A DNA stretch of 64,000 bases from Apium graveolens (lineage: Eukaryota > Streptophyta > Magnoliopsida > Apiales > Apiaceae): positions 294,886,270 through 294,950,269 of the forward strand of contig NC_133650.1 in NCBI RefSeq assembly GCF_009905375.1. Reading direction: 5' to 3'. Under the pieces are notes generated by a model. That model was not told where the DNA came from, made no database searches, and saw nothing but the letters and a program-made list of their open reading frames with translations. Positions within the stretch are counted from its first letter, which is position 1. Every line of letters starts with the position of its first letter. The position numbers and the translations under genes were made by a program. Positions 13,501 to 23,500 of the stretch are shown one piece after another.

Positions 13501-13881
13501 TTCCATGATTAAATATGGATTTTACCATTAAACACACTCAGAAAATCATTTAAAAATAAATAATTAATAAAATATTGATTTCTCAATTTTATAAAGTCCT
13601 AAAAATAATTATTGAAATAATAAAATTATAAAACCAATTTTAGAGATCATCCAAATATTTATGGAATTAAAACTATAATAAAATTACTTTTACAGACGAC
13701 ATAAAATCATATAACTCGATAATAATTCACACAGTCTAATCCCCCATATCAACATATCACAATTAATTAAATAACAATCAATAACTGCTGCTAAAATCAC
13801 TATACATATTTATTTAATTATTTAAACCTTTATTACACTTTTAAATATTAGAATAAAAAGAAAAATGCACAAGTCGTTACA
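10527..13881 (+). mobile_element. Solo LTR, Ty3/gypsy type (3355 bp), with 5-bp target duplication
   Basis: It begins TGTGACATTC and ends GTCGTTACA (TG...CA), and is flanked on both sides by ctacc (10522-10526 and 13882-13886). On either side the copia element 2 coding sequence continues, so the boundaries are independently fixed. No gag or pol sequence lies inside, as expected for a solo LTR left by recombination between two LTRs. The start (CCCCGGGGTC) resembles the minus-strand start of the LTR at 59102-63366, and both contain agccacttacgca, so they probably belong to one family. Long LTRs are known in Tekay-type chromoviruses; that lineage is a guess. Confidence 0.88.
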
Positions 13882-13886
13882 CTACC

Positions 13887-14521
13887 TATCTTTGTGCAAG
13901 ATTTCAGACTGATCCAAGAGAACTCACTTAATAGGCGTGAAAAGAATTTTCAAGTACCTTAAGGGTATTGCTGATCTAGGATTGTGGTATCCTAGAGAAT
14001 CAGATTTTAAGCTAATAGGTTACTCAGATGCAGATTTTGCAGGATGCAAAATAGACAGGAAAAGTACTAGCGGAAGCTGCCAATTTCTTGGAGGCAGATT
14101 GGTTTCTTGGTTTAGCAAGAAACAAAAGTCAATTTCCACATCAACTGCAAAAGAAGAATATATTGTTGCAGGAAGTTGTTGTGCACAGATTCTTTGGATG
14201 AAGAATCAGTTACTGGATTATGGGTTAGAATTTTCTAAAATCCCTATTTACTGTGATAATCAAAGTGCTATTGCTATGACAGGTAATCCAGTTCAACACT
14301 CAATGACAAAGCACATCAGCATTAGGTACCATTTCATAAGGGAGCATGTGATGGAAGGTACAGTGGAATTGCATTTTGTTCCAACAGATCAACAACTAGC
14401 AGATATCTTCACAAAACCACTATGTGAAGCTACAAGACTGGTAAATGAACTTGGAATGGTTTTAGGTTCTTTCTCTAAATCTGCTAAACCTCGACATCTA
14501 TATGATTTTTTTAAAAACTGA
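13887..14521 (+). pseudogene. Copia RNase H of element 2, resumed after the solo LTR
   Basis: Coding similarity resumes right after the solo LTR and its target duplication, with CARFQTDPRE, a small frameshift, then a 194-residue open stretch from 13937. It shows the usual copia RNase H landmarks: YSDADFAGC, DRKSTSGSCQFLG, LVSWFSKKQKSISTSTA and the C-terminal HISIRYHFIREH and DIFTKPL. It ends at a TGA at 14519-14521. The sequence beyond is LINE, so the polypurine tract and 3' LTR are missing. Confidence 0.87.
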
Positions 14522-14524
14522 TCA

Positions 14525-15971
14525 GATTTGCTTGGTTCATAACTCTCCAAAGAAGAGCTAGGCCTTCACTTCTACCCTCAAGCTCAACTACAAGTAACCC
14601 TTTCGAAGCCAATTTTCCTTCTGATGCACTTCATTTTATCCTTTCTCCTAATAGTTTCGCATAGAAAAATAAAATCAGGCCTTTCTTGACATATAACGTA
14701 TGTAAGGAACTGAACTTTCAAGGATTGGCCCACTCCCCATTGTTCCAGCTTAGCGTACTCATAATGGTTGGCGATCCTGCAATGTAGAACCCACCATTAG
14801 CAAGTTTTTTTGACCTGAACTGTTATTTTCTTCTGGGTTGGTCATGTTCTCATCTTCCATTTCGTCATTCAATTTCAGCCCAGTAGAGTTGGCCTCCTCA
14901 GTCCTACGTCTCTTGGGGTATGTTACCTTAAGCTCAATTAGTTCCTCATCCATATCATTTCCTTCCATTATCACAAGATTTGGACTTAAATGTTCAGTTG
15001 AGATAAGGTTATTGATTCCCCGAATTACGCATATATTATTCTTATTTGAAACATTCTGCCTATCTTCAACATCTCCTAAATTAGTGGGATTGATTCCATC
15101 TTTTACGCCCCTAACAATAGCCCTTCCTTATCCAAATCTCCTCCGTCATTTGTCGATGGTGCAGGCGGACCTATGCCACCCTGTTTCAGCCATTTTGCTC
15201 CCATGGTGTAATTTTTACGTCTCGGATCAGCACGCATCCAAACTCCATAAGGCCTTTCTATCAGATCAACGTGTGTATCAAATGATTTTTCATAAAATTT
15301 CTCACTATGACCGATTAAACCACATATAAAGCAGAACGTTGGGATACTCTCATACTTGAAGGTTACCCAACACCAATTATCTCCATTTTTTCTCAGTTTC
15401 ATTCTTCGTTTCAGGGGTTCATCCAGTGCTATATTGACATGAATTCTCAAATAGTCCCGCCACGCTCCCACGAAATAATTGGGGTCTAACTCTACAAATT
15501 TGCAAATGTAATCACCAATGTCAGCCACCACTCTTTGAGACATAAAGCCAGCATTCATCCCATGTAATTGGACCCAGAGATCTAACTTATTGATTGGGAT
15601 TTTCGAGGATTATCTCCCTCCATGAGACGTTCAGAAATAAAATGAAATCTACCGAAAGTCAATTGACTCCCTTCCATTACTCTCTTGATATCCAACTCAT
15701 GATAAAACTGAAAAATGTATTTATTTCTGTCCAGTTCTTTCACGTATAAGCCCCTTCCCAGTCTCCATAAGGCCTATATCTTAGTTTGCATTTTCTGGAA
15801 ATCAATATTGGACTACGTTAAGAATCTTCCTATAAGACACCAACGTAAATCAATTTCTGAAAGATCCTCAGTCTCTTCCTCATAGTTTAATCCACCTTCC
15901 TCCTCTTCCCCAATTCGAATATTTGCACAACTTTCCTTCATTTCCTTGATTGGATTTCGGTACCCAGCCAT
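14525..15971 (-). mobile_element. L1-type LINE fragment: ORF1 remnant and start of ORF2
   Basis: Reading the minus strand from ATG 15971, ORF1 starts MAGYRNPIKEMKES and soon shows the DUF4283 motif LRWCLIGRFLT, then breaks. Open pieces at 15103-15558 and 14759-14974 carry the nucleic-acid-binding part, including a CX2CX4HX4C-type knuckle (CFICGLIGHSEKFY) whose last Cys is Tyr. ORF1 ends with TGA at 14759, overlapping the ATG of ORF2 (14762) as ATGA. ORF2 begins MSTLSWN, the N-terminus of the APE-type endonuclease, and continues with frame breaks (EGLLVVELEGRSEGLALLW) to about 14525, where it abuts the copia RNase H stop. The reverse transcriptase is gone. Loss of the 3' rather than the 5' part is not ordinary LINE truncation, so a later rearrangement is likely. 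Confidence 0.82.
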
Positions 15972-17013
15972 AACGGCTAAAACGAACAGAATAAGACAAA
16001 GATACTAATGCACATGATTAACCTTAGACTTTCCAACCATGTCAATAGGAAAGACAATTACTCTTCTCGTGCAAATGTGCTTAATTAACAAAAAGAAATA
16101 TCACACGCCAATTATGTTTAAAAGAATATCATGTATAATATTGTAATATACATTAAATTTTTAACCGAATTTTTTTAAAACAAAACCGAATCGAAATATT
16201 ATTCGGTTCAATCCAAAAAAACCGATAGACCAAATTACCTAAAATTATGGACCTAACCGAAATAATATAATTCGATTCAATTTTTCAGTTTCAGTTCGGT
16301 TTTGCTCACCCCAAATTGGGTGAGAAAATTTGAAGTAAAATAATAAAATGTCAACATTTTATAACCTTTTAATAACATATAAAGGTTTGTTATATTGGTA
16401 TAATATAAAAAAATGGACGGAACAACCCACAAAGAAAAGTATAAGGAATTGAGTAGGACGGAGGGATTATATTTTAACTCTGAAACTGAACATATCTTAG
16501 TATGATTTATTTATAAAATTATTTTTCCGAGGAAAAGAATATAATATGTATTCTTTTCTTAAAGTATAAGTTAAATATTTCTAAAAAGTAAGTAATGTCA
16601 AACTTAAACCCTAATTTTGGGTAATAACTGGATCACAAAAAAAATCCTGACCCGAATTGAAGAGCGGGGCAGTACCCAAACAAAACAAAAGGGCGACAGA
16701 TTGAAATCGGACCAAACTCAAACAGGACACTTGGGGGTTATGATTTGGGCACGTCAGAAACTAATGTCAGGTTCAGGCAGCCATCTAAATGAATCATAGA
16801 CCCAGTACTTGCATACAATACATACAATAACATCAGTACCTTTTTGCAGTACCTCGTACAATCCAACATTTCCATATTCATTAGATCCGCCGCCTTTTCA
16901 ATCATACACGATCAACGATGATACACATAATTCCTTAATAAATATGCCTTGTTGTTGTATCCTTCTTGCACCTAATAATAATAATATCTTCTCAATTGAT
17001 TTTCCCCATAGCC
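15972..17013. other. Intergenic region and likely promoter of the ABC1-type kinase gene
   Basis: No coding sequence is supported here. Around 16170-16310 there are scattered accgaat/cggttcaat stretches ending in ttttgctcacccc, like a decayed hAT-type MITE, without clear ends. At 16455-16467 ggacggagggatt resembles one Stowaway terminal repeat without a partner. The last 200 bases before 17014 are probably 5' UTR of the downstream gene. No TATA box stands out. Confidence 0.5.
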
Positions 17014-20000
17014 ATGTCAAGGTATGCCCCCTTTTTAATTTTAATTTTGATTTTTATGTGTTTAAATATTTGCCAGAGTGTTTATTGTGTTGTCCAAATT
17101 ACAGCTAAATGGTGCTAGGTTTTGATTCGATCATTTTTATAGCTGGAGCAGTTTTTCGATTGATTTACGGAGTTTGTTATACTGGAATTAACTAGCTAAC
17201 AGTCATAATCAGAAATATGAATGTCACCAGGCTGCAAGAAAAGTATTAATATAATTTCCACTATACGACCATGGTTTAGTCGAATTAATAAGGATTGAGT
17301 TAGTTACTGTGTAATTCGTAAAAGTATAAAATGTTTACCATTAGCTCTGAACATCCTTGTTTTGTCTTCAATTGGGATCGACAAGTTGAGAAGCTTGTCT
17401 ATTGTCCACCATCTGCGTATATTTGTTTTTATCCTGAGATCACTTTTCCTAGAGTTACACGAACTTCTGCTCATCCCATGCCCCTCAGAGGCAAATTTTA
17501 CATTTACGCATTTATTATTTGAGATACATTTTGAAAGGAAGAGTTGGGAGGGTGTCGGCCCTAAATATCATTTTAGCGTAAAAAATGGTCCAAAATGTTA
17601 CTTCTGGAAATTATGGCCCAAAATATCAGTTGGCCACGCAAACCGAAATAGCGTTTTGACAAAATGCTAGATCGTCTCACATTTTGTACCATCTTGTTTT
17701 TTTTAAACACACAAACGCTACACCAAGGCACATTTTGCCTTCCTTTTTTTATTTTTTATTTTATAAACGCTAAATTGTGTAACGTTTTGGTCCCCAAACA
17801 CAACTCCATGTAGCATTTTGACCCCAAAATATTACTTTATCTAGCGTTTTACTTATATAAAAAAAAATAATTTTAAACCAAATAAACAATTGTTCAACAC
17901 TAAAATAATTAAAAATTATTTTAAACTGTTTTCAAATCCCAAAAGAGGATTGGTGAACCCTGAAATGTTAAAAATTGTTAAATTATGTCACATCCTTAAA
18001 TTTTAAAATTATTTAATTTAGAGTTTACATTTTTGGTTCCTAGGCCTTAAACCCTAGATTAGATTAAATTAGGGTTTAGGCTAAAGGCCTTACACCCTAA
18101 CCTTAAATAGGTGTACGTTTTATTAATTTTTTTTAATCTATACTATATTATAATAGCCGGAATAGAGATGATTTGGTTCAACGGTTTGGTTCAACGATAA
18201 TTCCCTAATTTTGATTATTACAAAAATAGATAAATAGTGTTATATATCTAATAAACTATTAAATTATTAAACTACTACTAAATATAGTATACTTATCCTA
18301 CTAAATTACGAATACAACTTATCATATTATTAAAAGATATAAATAATAGTGTTACATATCTGCAAAACTACTAGAAATAGTCTATTTATTCTACTAAATT
18401 ACGACCACATGTTATTCTATTATTTTTAATAAAAATTTATAATCATTATATATTTATATAAATATTTTAAAAATATAACATAACTTGATAAATAAAAATT
18501 TAAAATATTAATGGAAACCCGTGCATCGCACAGGATTTATGCTAGTATTTTTAAAACCCAAAAAAGGATTGGTGAACCCTAAAATGTTAATTTTTTTTTA
18601 AATTTGATGTGTTTTTGATCCAATTTTCTAATATTTTTAAAACCCAAAAGGGGATTATTGAACCCTTAAAAATTAAAAATAGTTAAATTAGGGTACATCA
18701 CTAAATTTAAAAATATTAATTTAAAAAATAAATATTAAAAACGTAAAATTAAGTAGTATTTCCAGCCCCAAAATAACATAACTTAAAAAGCTAAAGTAAT
18801 AAAAACAAATAATATCCCGAGTAAACGCCACATAGTGTTGCGTTTTATAGAATAAAAAAAGAAAAAAAGAGTTAAAACGCTGCACGAAGTAGCGTTTTGA
18901 GCTGTTTTCTAAACACTACACGATAGCACGTTTTCAAGTGACATTTTGGGCCTTAATTTTCAGAAATGACATTTGGGGCATTTTTATTGAAGTGATAACA
19001 TTTTGGTCCATTTCTCGAGTTAGGAAGAGATTAAGTTTATGTTTCTTTCCTTCAAATTATAAGGCATGTATTGTTTTACAATGTTTATTTATTCCATTAT
19101 ACTACTTCCCTCGTTATATAGTCCCGATGTATCCCTAAGTGTTTCCTAATTTCTTGAAAACAACCTAAAAACTGATTTAAATTTGGACAATGGGGTAATC
19201 GGATTAGGCCTGTCAATGGATCGGGTTTGGATCGGATCGACCTAAATCCATATTCATATCCATTTATTTTTTCGGATTCAGATCGGATCAGTCCCAGATT
19301 TTTTATAGGCCGATCCATATTCGGATCCTTTCGAATTACGAATTTCGGATTGGATATCCCCTCCATTTATGTATATTTATTTTTTAACATAACATATTAC
19401 AAAAGCTATTTTATAAATTGGAAACATACCAAAAATTAAACATACCATTGGATTGTAGAGTATTTGATTCTCACAATAGAAAAAAATTGATGTATTGATG
19501 TGGAATTATTATCTGAATTGAGATTTGGGGTGGGATTGGCAGTGATATGCCGTTCTGAAAAGTTAAAAAATTAGGGTATAATATAGAGGACTGCAGTCTA
19601 GAGATTGGACCATATGAAGTATAGATAGAAAATGGGCCTTTACTGAGGATAAAACTTCTAAATTAGAATTAGTAAAAAATCATTTTATTATATAATATTA
19701 TATATATATATAATTTTTTATATATAAATAAATATATATATAAACTGAATCGGGTTATTAAAGGATCGGATCGGCGTAAATCCATATCCACTTCATTTAT
19801 AATCGGATTTTTCTTATCGGTTCCCGGATCGGATTTTTAATAGGTCAATCCATATCCGCTAAAATAGTCTCAGATCGGATCGGGTTGGATCGGATTTTCG
19901 CACCATTGACAGGCCTAAACCGGATAGCTTAGTATACTTTAAAGGGATAACTAAAATATTAGATTTAGTATTTAGAGTTAATAATTCCATAATTTGGACA

Positions 20001-23000
20001 CTATTAATCTCATGAAACAAGCATAGTCTTAGTGTTAAATTTAAGTAATTTGGTCATTGTCGCGGGATCATTTATACCATGAAAAAAATAGCCTAGGATA
20101 ACTTATTAGATAAATATCTGAAATTCGGTAAGGTTGAAAACCTTGATACATAATTTTGTAGACTTATTACTGGGAATATATATAAAGAATCTGTAGATGT
20201 ACCGAAGTTGAGGTCCATATGTTGTTGGGTAGAGTTTTTATATAGTGTACTCAGTTCCGATTGTTATTATTATTAAATATGGTCGAGCTTAAGTAAAACT
20301 CAACAATAATTTTAACCGAAAATGATATTGATGATGTAATTTAATGTATGCATTTGTTAAGTGCAGATTACTGGCATTCAGCAATATTAGGAGGGCAGTA
20401 AACTCCCTTCTCCAAACTCCTAAGGCCAGACACTCTCGATTGTATAATTGTGGGGCACCATGTGCATATGGGATGCCATATTCACTGTCTAGATTGTACT
20501 CTCAATATAAAGTATCAAACAGGAGACTTGTCTGTTGCATGTCATGTGAAGTAAAAACAACTTTGCAGAAGGCTGGAGGTCGTAGAAACCTTTATTTTTT
20601 AGCAAGCAACAAAATATCATCTCATGCTCAAATTGCTTGGAAAAGGCTCTCTCACATTTGTTCCTACAGTGCTCCAATTTTACCCCCAATTAGTAGAATT
20701 GCTTGTGCAGTGAGTCTTGCTTTGACCCGTTCACACCTGGTAGCACCTGGTGTTCTTGCCTTAATTTTCAGGGAATTAACATGTTCGAAAAGGATATGGG
20801 CAGAAGCAGAAGGGTTCCCCTCCAAGGATTCACTGTACATGCATGCACAAGATGGGCATGTGTACTTGTCTTCTTTTGTTTTCTCTCTTTTTGAAAGTTT
20901 AATGATGCTTTTTAGAGCAATATATTTAACGGTTATATTCTCACCTTGCATTGCTATGGCTCCATTTGCGGATTCTTTTGGCATCGAGTTTAGGAAGAAA
21001 TGGCTTCGTCTTGTTCATTTAACCCTAGAAATAGCAGGCCCTGCGTTTATTAAATGGGGTCAGTGGGCAGCAACAAGGCCAGATCTTTTCCCTAGTGATA
21101 TGTGCACTGAGCTTGCTGAACTCCAAACCAATGCTCCAGCACATGGCTATGATTACACGAAAAAGTCTATTGAAAGAGCATTTGGACGCAAGATTCCTGA
21201 AATTTTTGAGAAGTTCGAAGAAAAACCTATTGCATCTGGTAGTATTGCTCAGGTTCATCGGGCTACTTTGAAGTTCCGGTATCCCGGGCAACGGAGTAAG
21301 CCTATTCTTGTCGCTGTAAAGGTCAGACATCCTGGAGTAGGTGATGCAATTAGAAGAGATTTTTTGTTAATCAATTTCTTTGTGAAATTTTCAAAAATCA
21401 TACCTACCTTAAAATGGTTGAGACTGGACGAAAGTATGCAACAGTTCGCTGTGTTCATGATGAGTCAAGTTGATCTTGCGAGGGAGGCTGCTAATTTGAG
21501 TCGTTTCACTTACAATTTTCGCAGATGGAAGGATGTCTCATTTCCCAAGCCTCTGTACCCTTTGGTGCATCCAGCTGTCTTAGTGGAAACTTATGAACAT
21601 GGTAACAATATTCTGCACTATGTAGATGAGGTTGATGGACAAGAGCCTATTAAAAGTGGTCTTGCCCATATCGGGACTCATGTCCTTCTCAAGATGCTTC
21701 TGGTACTGTATAATTCATATTAGTTGGTGTCTTTTTACTCATATTATTGTCATTTGGTTTAGTTATGGTGTACTTTTGGTTTTTTTTCCTGCACATTGTG
21801 CTTTGTCTCTTATCCTCCATCCCATACTGTTTATTCCTGTTTATTTTCCCATCTTTTAATTTGGTTGACAGTTTATTGAGTTTAATGCTTCTGTTTGTAC
21901 TGAATTTCCAGGTTGACAATTTTATTCATGCGGACATGCATCCAGGAAATATTCTTGTTAGAGTTAATCAGAAAAACGCTCCATCGAAAGGGCTGTTCAA
22001 ATCTAGGCCCCATGTTGTTTTTCTTGACGTTGGTATGACTGCTGAACTTTCAAAAACAGACCGAGTCAATCTGCTAGAGTTCTTTAAGGCTGTTGCTTTA
22101 AGGGATGGACGCACTGCTGCTGAAAGAACCCTCAGATTATCCAAACAACAAAATTGTCCAAACCCAGCAGCTTTTATAAAGGTGATATATGAAAGCCTGA
22201 CATAGTTTTGTAATACGAGCATGAATAACGGCAAAGTGTGTGCGACAGATGTCTAATATGAGGTTGCTACTTGGCTAATGCATATATATACAATGTTTAT
22301 CGGTTAACTGATCACACTGCCAATCAACAGGAATAGATTATTCTCTGCTTTAGAGACAAAACATGTATTATAATAGGTTTTGGGTTCCAATTAAGAAAAC
22401 TAACTTGGTTTTCAGGTGTCATATGTAACTGTTTATGATGGCCTTTTAATATGTTCGATTCAATTTTGTATAATTGATATAAAAATTTGTTTTGTGCACT
22501 AGCTGATAGGGTCATGATTAAAAAACTACGATTTAAGCTTACTTCTTCCCTGCTTTAGTAACAGTTAACTAGTATGCGTGCAAGATTTCAAGGAGTAGCT
22601 TTTATGAGGTAGCTTTGTGTCTTTAATTATGTACTTTCTAAAAATTAAGTTTTGCTTTATCAGGAGGTGGAAAGTTCTTTTCGATTATGGGGTTCTACTG
22701 AAGGTGATGTAATTCATCCTGCTGATTGCATGCATGAGTTGCTTCACCAAGTTAGGCGCCACAAAGTTAATATTGATGGCAATGTAACCACTGTGATGGT
22801 GACCACCTTGGTTCTAGAGGTATGTTGTGCGGATCTTATGCTTATTAGCATTACTTAAGTTACTATCACTAGAATGAATTGGTCAAAGTGTATGCTTCGA
22901 CCACTGCTTCCACTAACTGAACATCGGAACTAAAAATTCGTGTGTTGAAATCAGTTGATTTCATGCCCCTACATCACAGTTCAGAATAGATTAATGGAGA

Positions 23001-23500
23001 ATACTTATGCTTTAAAAATATAATCTTGTCAGTTGTCAGTATTGTTGTCTTTGTTTTATAACTATGAAATCTTAATTGTAGTTAGTGAGATAAAAAGGAA
23101 ATAGTTAGTGGAATTAGCAAAGAAAAATGGTTAGATCAGAATGATACATAGTTTACTACAAGTGATTACTGATGTGCAGATTGCTTTTATAGCATAGATT
23201 TTTTGGTATTATGATTGTTTGTGATGCTGGGTTTCTATCTAATGTTCAATTTTGCCCTTGACCCGATTGGGCAAGTTTAAAATGAGCTTTAGCTTTACGC
23301 TCTAAAAAGTGGTAGAACTATGTTGTTCATTGTCCAGATTTATAAACTCTACTGTTTGTTACCCATCGTTGATCCTGCAGGGATGGCAACGGAAACTTGA
23401 TCCAGAATATGATGTGATGCATACATTGCAAACTATGCTTTTCAAAGTTGACTGGGCCGAGTCTCTCTTCTACACTATTGAAGGACTAATGGCCCCTTAA
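17014..23500 (+). CDS. ABC1/UbiB-type atypical protein kinase (aarF domain, ADCK2-like), five exons, about 629 residues
   Basis: Exons are 17014-17021, 20367-21702, 21912-22181, 22664-22819 and 23381-23500. The first is inferred: atgtcaag followed by a gtatgc donor joins in frame to a tgcag acceptor and gives MSRLLAFSNIRR. The other junctions are GT-AG and phase 0. Family motifs are clear: KWGQ (about residue 230, ABC1 KxGQ), ASGSIAQVH (about 290, the Ala-rich loop replacing the Gly loop), the VAVKV lysine (about 317), HADMHPGNIL (about 454, catalytic loop) and FLDVGM (about 485, metal-binding Asp). KWGQWAATRPDLFP is typical of ADCK2-type members. These proteins act in mitochondria or plastids, often in quinone or lipid metabolism; a basic N-terminus suggests an organelle, probably mitochondrial. 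The substrate is unknown. An in-frame ATG at 20346 would give a longer exon 2 without the tiny exon, but its first seven residues look like intron. Confidence 0.82.
17570..19015. mobile_element. Foldback-like element with inverted arms in the ABC1 kinase first intron
   Basis: The left arm (about 17580-17630, tggtccaaaatgtta then aaattatggcccaaaatat) is matched in inverted orientation by the right arm (about 18938-19013, attttgggccttaatttt then taacattttggtcca). Inside, short motifs aacgcta/tagcgtttt recur many times near both ends, and a segment ending aggattggtgaaccct occurs near 17946 and 18568, with a weaker copy near 18650. These look like transposon terminal and subterminal repeats, possibly a non-autonomous Mutator-like element. 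Exact ends and target duplication were not found. Confidence 0.6.
18137..18545 (+). mobile_element. Small non-autonomous Helitron (409 bp)
   Basis: It starts TCTATACTATATTATAATAG and ends CTAG, inserted between A (18136) and T (18546), the standard Helitron AT target. Just inside the 3' end is the expected hairpin, CCCGTGCatcGCACAGG (18518-18534), with one mismatch in the stem (A where G would pair). It carries no coding sequence and no terminal inverted repeats. It sits inside the foldback-like element, so it arrived later. Confidence 0.85.
19205..19917. mobile_element. hAT-type MITE (713 bp) with 8-bp target duplication
   Basis: The ends are a perfect 15-bp inverted repeat, TAGGCCTGTCAATGG at 19205-19219 and its complement at 19903-19917. 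The flanks are aatcggat (19197-19204) and aaccggat (19918-19925), an 8-bp duplication with one mismatch, as hAT transposases make. The subterminal parts are rich in ggatcggat motifs in inverted orientation. There is no ORF of note, so it needs a transposase from elsewhere. It lies in the first intron of the ABC1-type kinase gene. Confidence 0.87.

Larger units (their letters stand above)
5209..14521 (+). mobile_element. Ty1/copia retrotransposon, element 2, inserted in element 1
   Basis: A 5' LTR, a tRNA-iMet primer site, gag, protease, integrase, reverse transcriptase and RNase H follow in order on the plus strand. The body is interrupted at 10527-13881 by a gypsy-type solo LTR. No 3' LTR matching 5209-5798 is seen; the sequence goes directly from the end of RNase H (stop at 14521) into an antisense LINE. 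The element is therefore truncated at its 3' end. It lies opposite to element 1 and cuts that element's gag; the 5-bp left flank is gtaat (5204-5208), which cannot be matched because the right end is lost. Confidence 0.88.

Noticed and set aside
16170..16315. Possible hAT MITE with accgaat/cggttcaat words
   Set aside because: No terminal inverted repeat pair or target duplication could be placed.
16455..16467. Possible Stowaway MITE (ggacggagggatt)
   Set aside because: Only one terminal repeat is visible; no partner end or TA duplication was found.
20344..20366. ATG at 20346 as the start of the ABC1-type kinase (MYAFVKC...)
   Set aside because: The seven extra residues end at a good tgcag acceptor, and splicing from 17021 gives the more plausible MSRLL start. 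Kept only as an alternative.
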